From Deltaproteobacteria bacterium (GTDB lineage Bacteria > Desulfobacterota > DSM-4660 > Desulfatiglandales > Desulfatiglandaceae): 5,677 nt of DNA. The stretch lies in NCBI GenBank assembly GCA_019307645.1, contig JAFDJF010000454.1, forward strand, positions 1 to 5,677. The letters are read 5' to 3'. Of the stretch, positions 1-5,471 are shown piece by piece. The notes under the pieces were generated by a model. It was not told the origin of the DNA. It ran no database searches and saw only the letters and a list, made by a program, of their open reading frames with translations. Made by a program: the position numbers and the translations under genes. Every line of letters starts with the position of its first letter. Position 1 is the first letter of the stretch.

Positions 1-68
1 TTGTTAGCAGCGGCAAAAGCATGTTCAAGTGTGACCGATCTTATTTGTTCTGCACCCATCTTTCCCAT
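1..68 (-). CDS. possible 5' end of an unidentified gene, cut by the window edge
   Basis: A minus-strand frame opens with ATG at 68, or a second ATG at 59, and stays open to the window edge. It gives about 22 residues beginning MGKMGAEQIRSVTLEHAFAA. An in-frame TAA lies immediately upstream of the first ATG, so the frame cannot extend further 5'. Neither ATG has a convincing Shine-Dalgarno sequence. The composition looks protein-like, but the stretch is too short to assign to a family. The opposite strand is also open here, so this could be chance. Confidence 0.25.
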   Translation of the reverse strand, partial: MGKMGAEQIRSVTLEHAFAAAN

Positions 69-205
69 TTAAGTTACAATTATGAAATTGGGTTGATAAA
101 GACAAGAATACGCCTTGCCAAAATACTTTATCACCTTTTTGATATTGGAACTTTTGATCAGCCATCACTCAAGTAAAGAAAACTTTTCACAAGGACTTAT
201 GTCGG

Positions 206-403
206 AATGTAGACAAAATGTTTTCAGAAGGCCGGCTGTCGAGGGATGTAAAACAGTATTTATGCCATAGAGACACATCTGTGCGTCTTAAGAAAATTGG
301 AGAGCAATTCAAGATTAGCGAATCAGCGGTATAACATGCAGTCAGCCGGGTTTCAAAAACCATTGCAAAGGATAAAAGATGCAAAAAAAATTTGATAAGC
401 TGA
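206..403 (+). pseudogene. 3' remnant of a Y1/REP-associated-type transposase (C-terminal DnaA-like helix-turn-helix)
   Basis: The plus-strand frame through 206-403 reads VDKMFSEGRLSRDVKQYLCH, then IGEQFKISESAV, an in-frame TAA at 332-334, then HAVSRVSKTIAKDKRCKKN and a TGA at 401-403. The pattern (RDVKxYLCxR, LKxIGExFxIxxSAV, then a basic helix ending IxKDKRxKK) is the C-terminal DnaA-like helix-turn-helix appended to many REP-associated (Y1, IS200-like) transposases of Desulfobacterota. The catalytic HUH and tyrosine regions are absent: the same frame has a stop at 155-157 and nothing upstream resembles them. With the internal stop and missing N-terminal domain, this is a dead fragment. It runs convergently into the flavodoxin fragment and marks a past rearrangement. 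The assignment rests on motif recall, not a search. Confidence 0.5.
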
Positions 404-412
404 TTAACTCCA

Positions 413-634
413 TCATTCATGATTCAAGACATGAGCCCTTGTTTTTATTTTTTCAAAGTTGCCGGGTACAGCATGGGTTATGAATAAGGCCACCTGTTTG
501 TTCTGACAATAGGTTTTCATGAATTCCTTTCCTTGTTCCGCCGGGCGAAAGGCATGAATCGGAAATCCTACAAACATTAAGTCAGATGGATTAACATCCG
601 TTATTTCCAAGAATTCTTTGAGTTCTTTTGCTTT
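413..634 (-). pseudogene. flavodoxin-like domain fragment, truncated at both ends
   Basis: Immediately after the oxidoreductase stop codon, the same reading frame continues without ATG as KAKELKEFLEITDVNPSD, then LMFVGFPIHAFRPAEQGKEF and KQVALFITHAVPGN, ending at a stop at 413-415. The strand LMFVGFPIHAFRP followed by KQVALFITHAVPGN is typical of the middle of flavodoxin-fold proteins, which bind FMN and carry electrons in the cytoplasm. The N-terminal phosphate-binding loop (T/S-x-T-G-x-T) is missing because only eight codons separate this stretch from the upstream stop. The C-terminal third is also missing, the tail KIKTRAHVLNHE not resembling the family. A TTG at 608-610 would be the first permissible start, but no clear ribosome-binding site precedes it. 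The best reading is a remnant left by deletion and by insertion of transposase DNA. A short functional peptide is unlikely. Confidence 0.55.
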
Positions 635-1972
635 TCAGACAACCGTCTCAAGTCGCTCTGCCAGGCGTTTTGCAAGGGTCACTATAGTCCAGGTAGGGGG
701 TCTGCCGGGGGCCTCCGGCATAATGCTTGTATCACAGCAGTAAAGGTTCTTTATCTGAGTTTCCAAATTGGTATCAACCAGTTTTCCAATGGGTGCGGTT
801 CCGCCAGGATGGCCGAGAATTTTTTTTGAGGCGTAGATTTCGTCAGGATTACATCCTCCCTTGACCAGGGCCTTCTCCATGACTATCTTGGCATAGTCTT
901 CTCTGTTCAAGTCCTTCCGAGTGAAGGTTTTGGAAACCCTCCCATATAAATCGACTCTTCCATTGTCATCATCGTGAATCTTCACATTTATGCCCAGTAC
1001 TTTGCCATAGCGTCCTATGTCCCGGAAGGCCTTGAGCCCGACTGACTGGAGATGCAGCGTAAACCATGTGAAAAAAGGCGTGGCCATACCACTAAATGCT
1101 AAGGCACCATGTTCTTCATCAAAACCTCCGAACACCATCTGATGGTCATGGCCTACGCCGTGCCCTTCTTTGAGAAAACCAAACGATAAAATGGAGGGAT
1201 CTCCCACAAACCAGGACCCGGCTTCATATATTCCGGCCCTTTTTAAAAGGGGCGTGGTGCCGATCCCTCCGGAGCAGCACACGACCGCGTTGCCCTGGAC
1301 TTCGTATTCCAGACCGTTACGGCCTTTGGCTTTGACGCCCACGGCTGTGCCGTTTTCAACGATGATGTCCTTTACTTTGGTGTGGGTCAACAGGGTGGCC
1401 CCGTGTTTTGCGGCTTCATCGGCCGGCACCTTTCCCGTCCACTTGGCGCCCCTTTTACATCCGGCTCCACATAGGGTGCAACCCCTCTCGCATCTGTTGT
1501 AATCAATATGATGCAGCATCTTTTCCTCAAACGGGAGGCCGGCTTCCAATGCTGAATCTCTCAACCGCCAGGTTGCTGGACCAATAAATTCATCCGGCGT
1601 TTCACTGACCCAGGTGTCTTTTTTTGCCTCATCCACGTACGGGAGCAGATCGATTCCAAAACGGTTAAAGACCTCAATGCCCGGAGGCCCTGCAATGGCG
1701 GAATAGAGCTTTGTCCCCCCGCCGACACCAATGCCCAGAATCAGGGGATCGCCTTCTTTTGTGGTGGGAAATCCCCCTTTAGCATTTCGTTCCATGTGGC
1801 CCCCAAGGAACATACCGATAGGGCTGCCGAAATACTTCGTGTCGTTGCTCCCTTTCTCAATCAGGACAACCTTCTTGCCTTTTTTCGACAAATCTTTGGC
1901 CATCATGCAGGCTCCTGGTCCGCCTCCCGCGATAACGACATCTGCTTGAAGTCTCTTAATGTTGTTTGACAT
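635..1972 (-). CDS. GMC-family FAD-dependent oxidoreductase with a four-cysteine cluster
   Basis: The 445-residue product is predicted to be cytoplasmic, with no signal peptide or membrane segment. Residues 11-41 form an FAD-binding Rossmann unit: VVIAGGGPGA with the glycine motif at 16-20, and the acidic ribose-binding E39 in VLIEKG. The C-terminal GMC domain is seen in HPGGTAPIG (388-396), VDTNLETQIKNLYCCDTSIM (399-418) and the final helix TIVTLAKRLAERL. H388 corresponds to the first active-site histidine of the family (His516 of glucose oxidase). The second catalytic His/Asn position appears to be proline in GRPPTW (P426 or P427). Cysteines 161, 165, 168 and 172 (C-x3-C-x2-C-x3-C) could hold a metal or iron-sulfur centre. 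At 445 residues it is shorter than the 500-600 typical of alcohol or sugar oxidases. It probably oxidises an alcohol or hydroxyl group using FAD, but the substrate cannot be told. ATG at 1972 is chosen for its strong AAGGAG eight bases upstream. It lies downstream of the two-component genes on the same strand. Confidence 0.88.
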   Translation of the reverse strand: MSNNIKRLQADVVIAGGGPGACMMAKDLSKKGKKVVLIEKGSNDTKYFGSPIGMFLGGHMERNAKGGFPTTKEGDPLILGIGVGGGTKLYSAIAGPPGIEVFNRFGIDLLPYVDEAKKDTWVSETPDEFIGPATWRLRDSALEAGLPFEEKMLHHIDYNRCERGCTLCGAGCKRGAKWTGKVPADEAAKHGATLLTHTKVKDIIVENGTAVGVKAKGRNGLEYEVQGNAVVCCSGGIGTTPLLKRAGIYEAGSWFVGDPSILSFGFLKEGHGVGHDHQMVFGGFDEEHGALAFSGMATPFFTWFTLHLQSVGLKAFRDIGRYGKVLGINVKIHDDDNGRVDLYGRVSKTFTRKDLNREDYAKIVMEKALVKGGCNPDEIYASKKILGHPGGTAPIGKLVDTNLETQIKNLYCCDTSIMPEAPGRPPTWTIVTLAKRLAERLETVV

Positions 1973-1980
1973 GTCTATCT

Positions 1981-1986
1981 CTCCTT
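1981..1986 (-). promoter_or_regulatory. ribosome-binding site of the GMC oxidoreductase
   Basis: The minus strand reads AAGGAG at 1986-1981, eight bases before the ATG at 1972. It is the strongest Shine-Dalgarno match in the window and fixes the start of the oxidoreductase. Confidence 0.8.
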
Positions 1987-2113
1987 AAAAGGTTCAGGGG
2001 TTCAGATGTTTAGTTACAGCGACACAGACAGAGGCAAAAGGCTATCGATTTGCATACTCGCCGACAAAAAAAATGGCAGCACTTAACCTGACGAATTCAA
2101 ATCAGCCGACACC
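1987..2113. other. intergenic stretch upstream of the oxidoreductase, no gene seen
   Basis: Together with the non-coding part of the repeat arm (2114-2249), this forms the 277-base gap between the regulator and the oxidoreductase. I see no coding frame. It contains a run of eight T on the minus strand (A-run at 2067-2074), but no stable stem just before it, so it is not a convincing intrinsic terminator. A weak minus-strand promoter-like pair, TTGTCG then TAGCCT at 17-base spacing, lies just after the T-run; both hexamers are poor matches, so I do not call it. The gap is long enough for the oxidoreductase to have its own promoter. Confidence 0.4.
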
Positions 2114-2165
2114 CGAAGGCGTCCCTCCTGTGATTCATGAAAAGAATAATACACAGTATCAACCG

Positions 2166-2177
2166 CGATAGCTATCG
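2166..2177. repeat. 12-base perfect palindrome within the left arm
   Basis: CGATAGCTATCG is its own reverse complement. The matching place in the right arm (5614-5625) keeps the outer CGAT/ATCG but differs in the centre, so the palindrome is perfect only here. No known operator is recognised. Confidence 0.5.
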
Positions 2178-2183
2178 GCCAAG

Positions 2184-2218
2184 GGATGATTTTGCCGGGT
2201 CAAATGGATGATTTTGCC
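2184..2218 (-). repeat. two direct copies of GGATGATTTTGCC at a 22-base period
   Basis: On the plus strand GGATGATTTTGCC occurs at 2184-2196 and again at 2206-2218, a spacing of two DNA helical turns. The intervening bases are GGGTCAAAT. The right arm has the same pair inverted at 5595-5607 and 5573-5585. The 13-base core is intact in all four copies, while nearby bases vary. This could be a protein-binding iteron or a remnant of a transposon end (IS21-family ends carry repeated motifs of about 20 bases with GGTCAAA-like cores). The second idea is from recall only. Confidence 0.55.
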
Positions 2219-2236
2219 CTGGATATGAGGCCAGGG
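2217..2236 (-). terminator. hairpin just after the response-regulator stop, possible 3' end signal
   Basis: CCCTGG (2217-2222) and CCAGGG (2231-2236) form a six-base stem with an eight-base loop, 13 bases past the regulator stop codon in the direction of transcription. It is perfectly conserved in the right arm (5555-5574). No U-run follows, so it is not a canonical intrinsic terminator. It could stabilise the mRNA 3' end or act with Rho. Confidence 0.35.
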
Positions 2237-2249
2237 ATTTGGTGAGGGG

Positions 2250-2890
2250 TCAGATATCCATATCGACGATACCGACCCGTATGGCGAACTGAATCAACTG
2301 TGAGAGGTTGTCTATTTCCAGCTTTTCCATGATGTTGGCACGATGGGTCTTCACAGTACTTAAGCTGATGTAGAGCGTGTCTGAAATCTCCCTTGTTGGA
2401 CGGCCTTCGGCAATCATCTGAAAGACCTCACGCTCTCTTCTTGAGGAGACCTTTGCCTCATTGAAACATAGCCCTCAACAACCATTCGGGAAATGGGAGG
2501 ACTCAGATACGTATCACCATTGACAGCCGCATGGATCGCCTTGATAATGTCACTTCCCGTCGAGTTTTTTAGTAGATATCCTGAAGCACCAATAGTCAAT
2601 AGTTCCTTGATGTAGTGGCTATGAGAATGCATGGATAGGATGATCACTTTCGTTTCGGGACAGGATTTTTTTATTTGCCTTGTGGCCTCGGTGCCGTTCA
2701 AGACCGGCATGGCGATATCCATGAGAACCACATCTGGTTTCAAATTTTCCACTTTTTTGACAGCTTCCCTGCCGTTTTCTGCTTCTCCAATCACACGGAG
2801 ATTGGCTTCTCCTTCCAGCAGTTTCGCGAGTCCCTGTCGAACAATGGTATGATCATCTGCGAGAAAGACACTGATTGGACTATTTTTCAT
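2250..2890 (-). pseudogene. NarL/LuxR-family response regulator, frameshifted between receiver and DNA-binding domain
   Basis: The start at ATG 2890 (MKNSPISVFLADDHTIVRQG) overlaps the kinase stop by 11 bases and has GAGG six bases upstream. This indicates translational coupling and rules out the longer frame inside the kinase. The receiver has acidic D12/D13, phospho-acceptor D58 in VVLMDIAMP, S86 and K108 in GYLLKN. The frame then runs through RMVVEGYVSMRQRSPQEE to a premature TGA at 2414-2416 (158 residues). In the next frame the LuxR helix-turn-helix is complete: VSSRREREVFQMIAEGRPTR, ISDTLYISLSTVKTHRANIM, then EKLEIDNLSQLIQFAIRVG and IVDMDI, stopping at 2250-2252. The span of 641 bases is one short of a multiple of three. 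One lost base near 2461-2465, in the A-run of TTTCAATGAG, would restore a 213-residue protein of normal length. It is either a recent pseudogene or a sequence error. As written, the product could be phosphorylated but would not bind DNA. Confidence 0.85.
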
Positions 2891-5123
2891 CACATTCCTC
2901 TCCAACCGGTATTTCAATTCGAATTCGTGTGCCTTGTCCCGGTGACGTGCGCAGGGAGAATGTTCCTCCCAGCATGGATGCCCGTTCTCGCATGGATAGG
3001 AGGCCAAGCTTTTGGCTTTGGTACTGAGTATCTCCGGGTTCGAAACCTACGCCGTCATCCTCAGCATTGAAGATAATGCTTGGGTAGCTTTTTATAATGG
3101 AAAGGCTGAAATACTCTGCCTTTGCGTGCTTAATGGTATTGGTAAGGACCTCCTGTGACAGGCGGTAAAGAACAGTCTCGATTTCAGGGTCTACACGCTC
3201 GTCAAATCCCATCACTCTGAAATGGATATCCAGATCACAGTGTTTTGAGATCTGAGTGATATAGGCCTCGATTGCCGGCTCAAGACCCAGGTCAGTCAAA
3301 AGGGCCGGATGTAATCTGTATGAAATGCGCCGCATTTCCTGATAGTTGCGATTGAGTTGATGCTTGACGTCAGAAACAAGCGCTTTAATATGCGCCGGCT
3401 CCTTTGATATGCTTTTTTCAATGGCCTCCAGCGTAAAATTGATCCCGGTAAGCACCTGGCCCGCTTCATCATGGAGCTCCCGTGCAATGCGCTTTCGCTC
3501 CAATTCCTGAGATTGAAATAGTTTGGCTGTAAGCCCTTTTAGCTCTTCACGGTGCATCTGAATGGTCTGACCCAGGCTGGCATTTTCAACCGCACCCCCC
3601 AGAAAGTTACCAAGCGAACCGAGCAAATGATACGCGTGTCCAGTGAGGATGTCTATGCCCTTGGGGACTTCCAGGGCCAGAAACCCTGTAGCCTTGTTTT
3701 TTGCAGTAATTAAGAAACACGTAAGACGATTGGATTTCCTTATGCTGCCTTCTTTTAGGGTAGCCATGAAAGGGGGGAAAATCGGCTCAGGTACAAGAGT
3801 GAAATCCTTCTTTAGAAGTGATCGCATGAGAAGCTCATCATCAAACAGGATCTTGTATGTCTTATGTTGCCCTAAGCTGCCGAGACCTTGTTCGGCCCTT
3901 AAAATAAAATCTAATTTGTCATAGTCGATCAAAAAAATTGCGCCGGATTTCAACCCCAATGCTTTCAAGGCTTTTTGCAGGGCAGTCATAAGAACCGTGT
4001 CCAGATCCTGAGTCTTGTTCATAGCTAAGGCCACAGAGTTTAGGACCCACAATTCCTGATGACGCTGTCGGAAGGCGCGGATTGCGTCCATTCGGGCTGT
4101 GATGTCTTTGGCTATCCCCTCATAGCCAATGATGGAACCACCTTCTCCGAGAATGCCGTTTCCGCTCAGCAGGCAGTGAAGACCCATTCCATCTTTCTTC
4201 TCCAAGACCGCATCAAAATCCTTGACAAATCCGTCTCGGTTGATCTGTTTCTGAAAAACCCTCCAATGCATGGAATTCTTGTAGATCTGTTCGATAGAAG
4301 CCAGTGAAAGGAACGCTTCTTTGCTGTCATATCCCAGAAGATCGAGTCCTGCCTGGTTCACGTCTTCAATTGTTCCGTCTTTGGCAGCAATGAATATCAA
4401 GTCTTTAGAACCTTCAAAGATTCTGCGATATTTGCTCTCCGAAAATTTTAGGTCGTCTTCCAGACGCTTCCGTTCGGAAATATCAGAAAAGACTTCTACG
4501 CATCCAACAATATTGCCATACGGATCTTTCAAGACAGATGTGCTGCAAACAAGGGGGATTTCTCTGCCCTCAGCAGAGGCCATAACAATCTCTCCGGTTT
4601 CCACGTCCCCACTGCCTTGCCCAGCCCGTTTGAGCGCACAGGCAGTGTCACAATCCTGGCTTCTGAGGACTTCCTTACAGGGCATGCCAACGGCATCGGC
4701 TGCTTTTATTCCCGTAATCTTTGCTGCTGTATGATTCATGTAGGTAATTTTAAAGTTCTCATCGGTCGTTAGCAGACCTTCAGGTAGGTTGTCCAGAATA
4801 TGAAGCAATCTTTGAGCACTCTCTGTTGTGACGGGTCTAATTTCTTCGAGATGTCGGTAGATCTGATCAAAAACAAAATGCCCCCATCCTTTCGCATCGG
4901 CTTCTCCATGCATCTTAAAGACCTGGCAAATCAGACAAGCATATAGGGTCTCCGGATAACTTAGCCCGTGTAAGCCCTTGTTTGAGGCATTCTTCAGCCT
5001 CCAGCAAGGGGTTCCCTTTTCGGTTCTTGCGGAACACCCCATTTCTTTACACCCACGGATCTCCCAGCAGGGTGAAAGGTCTTGCTGCGCAATCCCTGGT
5101 TTCGGTGGCGTTCCCAACCCCAT
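2880..5123 (-). CDS. cytoplasmic PAS-PAS-GAF histidine kinase (NarX/DegS type) with N-terminal Cys/Trp module
   Basis: The 747-residue soluble sensor kinase has no membrane segment. Domains in order, numbered from the ATG at 5123: a Cys-rich module, about 17-80 (CWEIRGCKEMGC at 19-30, CW at 40-41, CLIC at 63-66). Then PAS at about 104-217, with cysteines 149, 158 and 162; a second PAS at about 227-342 ending GYEGIAKDIT; a GAF-like region at about 357-517; HisKA_3 with phospho-acceptor H551 in RIARELHDEAGQVL; and an HATPase with N-box EVLTNTIKHA (N662), DDGVGF (689-694) and GLLSMRERASMLGG. It autophosphorylates and passes the phosphate to the receiver encoded next, whose start codon overlaps its end by 11 bases. 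The Cys module and Cys-PAS suggest redox, metal or gas sensing, which is inference. A GTG at 5147 would add eight residues but has no spaced Shine-Dalgarno. ATG 5123 has AAGGG five bases upstream, so I prefer it. All catalytic boxes look intact. Confidence 0.9.
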   Translation of the reverse strand: MGLGTPPKPGIAQQDLSPCWEIRGCKEMGCSARTEKGTPCWRLKNASNKGLHGLSYPETLYACLICQVFKMHGEADAKGWGHFVFDQIYRHLEEIRPVTTESAQRLLHILDNLPEGLLTTDENFKITYMNHTAAKITGIKAADAVGMPCKEVLRSQDCDTACALKRAGQGSGDVETGEIVMASAEGREIPLVCSTSVLKDPYGNIVGCVEVFSDISERKRLEDDLKFSESKYRRIFEGSKDLIFIAAKDGTIEDVNQAGLDLLGYDSKEAFLSLASIEQIYKNSMHWRVFQKQINRDGFVKDFDAVLEKKDGMGLHCLLSGNGILGEGGSIIGYEGIAKDITARMDAIRAFRQRHQELWVLNSVALAMNKTQDLDTVLMTALQKALKALGLKSGAIFLIDYDKLDFILRAEQGLGSLGQHKTYKILFDDELLMRSLLKKDFTLVPEPIFPPFMATLKEGSIRKSNRLTCFLITAKNKATGFLALEVPKGIDILTGHAYHLLGSLGNFLGGAVENASLGQTIQMHREELKGLTAKLFQSQELERKRIARELHDEAGQVLTGINFTLEAIEKSISKEPAHIKALVSDVKHQLNRNYQEMRRISYRLHPALLTDLGLEPAIEAYITQISKHCDLDIHFRVMGFDERVDPEIETVLYRLSQEVLTNTIKHAKAEYFSLSIIKSYPSIIFNAEDDGVGFEPGDTQYQSQKLGLLSMRERASMLGGTFSLRTSPGQGTRIRIEIPVGEECDEK
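2897..2900 (-). promoter_or_regulatory. ribosome-binding site of the response regulator, inside the kinase gene
   Basis: The minus strand reads GAGG at 2900-2897, six bases before the ATG at 2890. This supports the short start over the frame opening at 3007, which lies wholly within kinase coding sequence and has no homologous content. Confidence 0.65.
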
Positions 5124-5128
5124 AAAAT

Positions 5129-5133
5129 CCCTT
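5129..5133 (-). promoter_or_regulatory. ribosome-binding site deciding the kinase start
   Basis: AAGGG on the minus strand, five bases before the ATG at 5123. The alternative GTG at 5147 abuts a GAG with no spacing for ribosome binding. Confidence 0.55.
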
Positions 5134-5147
5134 ATTTTTGATTTCAC

Positions 5148-5471
5148 CTCAACGCTGCAAAAGTCGAGGATGCTGCCCGTAAGATTCCCGCCTATCTAAA
5201 AAGCGTGAGCACAAGGCGTCAAAAAAAATATAAGTTTCAAAATCCTTCTTGCCTTGTTATTTATAAAACAATAGGATTGAGTTTCTTTGAAACAGGTTTA
5301 AGAGTCAACCTATTTGTACACTCGCCCGAACTGTGAGCTTTCGGGGCCCACTGAAATACCAGACCGTCGCCCAATTACAAACTTCCGGTATATGCCTGAG
5401 GGACCATACAAAAAGGATTTGAAATGCGCCATATATGGAATTTGGGCGTACTATTCCATTAGCGGACATGC
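5148..5471. other. kinase upstream region, no recognised gene, several small inverted repeats
   Basis: About 320 bases, AT-rich near the kinase. I recognise no protein in any frame. The plus-strand frame open at 5314-5541 has no family resemblance before the regulator tail it runs into at 5473. Structures seen: ACAAGGC (5211-5217) opposed to GCCTTGT (5251-5257) across an A-rich 33-base loop; GTTTC-TTT-GAAAC (5281-5293), a perfect five-base stem; CCCGAA (5325-5330) against TTCGGG (5340-5345) with a nine-base loop; and the 10-base palindrome CCATATATGG (5432-5441). The kinase promoter should lie here. The minus-strand TATAAA in the AT-rich stretch near 5263-5275 is a possible -10, but no good -35 accompanies it. 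Confidence 0.45.

Larger units (their letters stand above)
2114..2319 (-). repeat. left arm of a 206-base long inverted repeat
   Basis: The reverse complement of 5472-5677 aligns to 2114-2319 without gaps, with about 11 mismatches (195 of 206 identical). The inner boundary is sharp at 2319/5472, inside a regulator coding sequence. The outer boundary is unknown because the right arm runs into the window edge at 5677. The arm comprises the last codons and stop of the response regulator (2250-2319) and 136 bases of 3' flank. The 33 bases at 2217-2249, next to the stop codon, are identical in both arms. Mismatches are clustered at 2145-2172 and 2294-2297. Confidence 0.95.

Noticed and set aside
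187..420. Minus-strand 77-residue open frame over the transposase remnant
   Set aside because: The plus strand carries recognisable transposase helix-turn-helix residues, while the minus-strand translation has no family character.
635..637. TGA after the oxidoreductase as a selenocysteine or readthrough codon making a GMC-flavodoxin fusion
   Set aside because: The GMC domain ends naturally with its last helix here, the following stretch lacks the flavodoxin N-terminus, and no stem-loop or cysteine-equivalent context supports recoding.
1170..1949. Plus-strand open frames opposite the oxidoreductase
   Set aside because: They are antisense shadows of a strongly supported gene, with no recognisable motifs of their own.
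2060..2085. Minus-strand T-run as an intrinsic terminator of the kinase-regulator operon
   Set aside because: No stem of adequate length precedes the eight T residues.
2184..2218. The repeated 13-base motif as part of a CRISPR array
   Set aside because: There are only two units per arm, with a nine-base spacer and short repeat and no cas genes.
2891..3007. A 39-residue N-terminal extension of the response regulator with Cys/Trp content (frame opening at 3007)
   Set aside because: It lies wholly inside the kinase C-terminal coding sequence in another frame. The ATG at 2890 has a ribosome-binding site and begins the canonical receiver sequence.
2631..5199. Plus-strand open frames opposite the kinase and regulator
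   Set aside because: They are proline- and serine-rich antisense shadows of the kinase and receiver, with no domain features.
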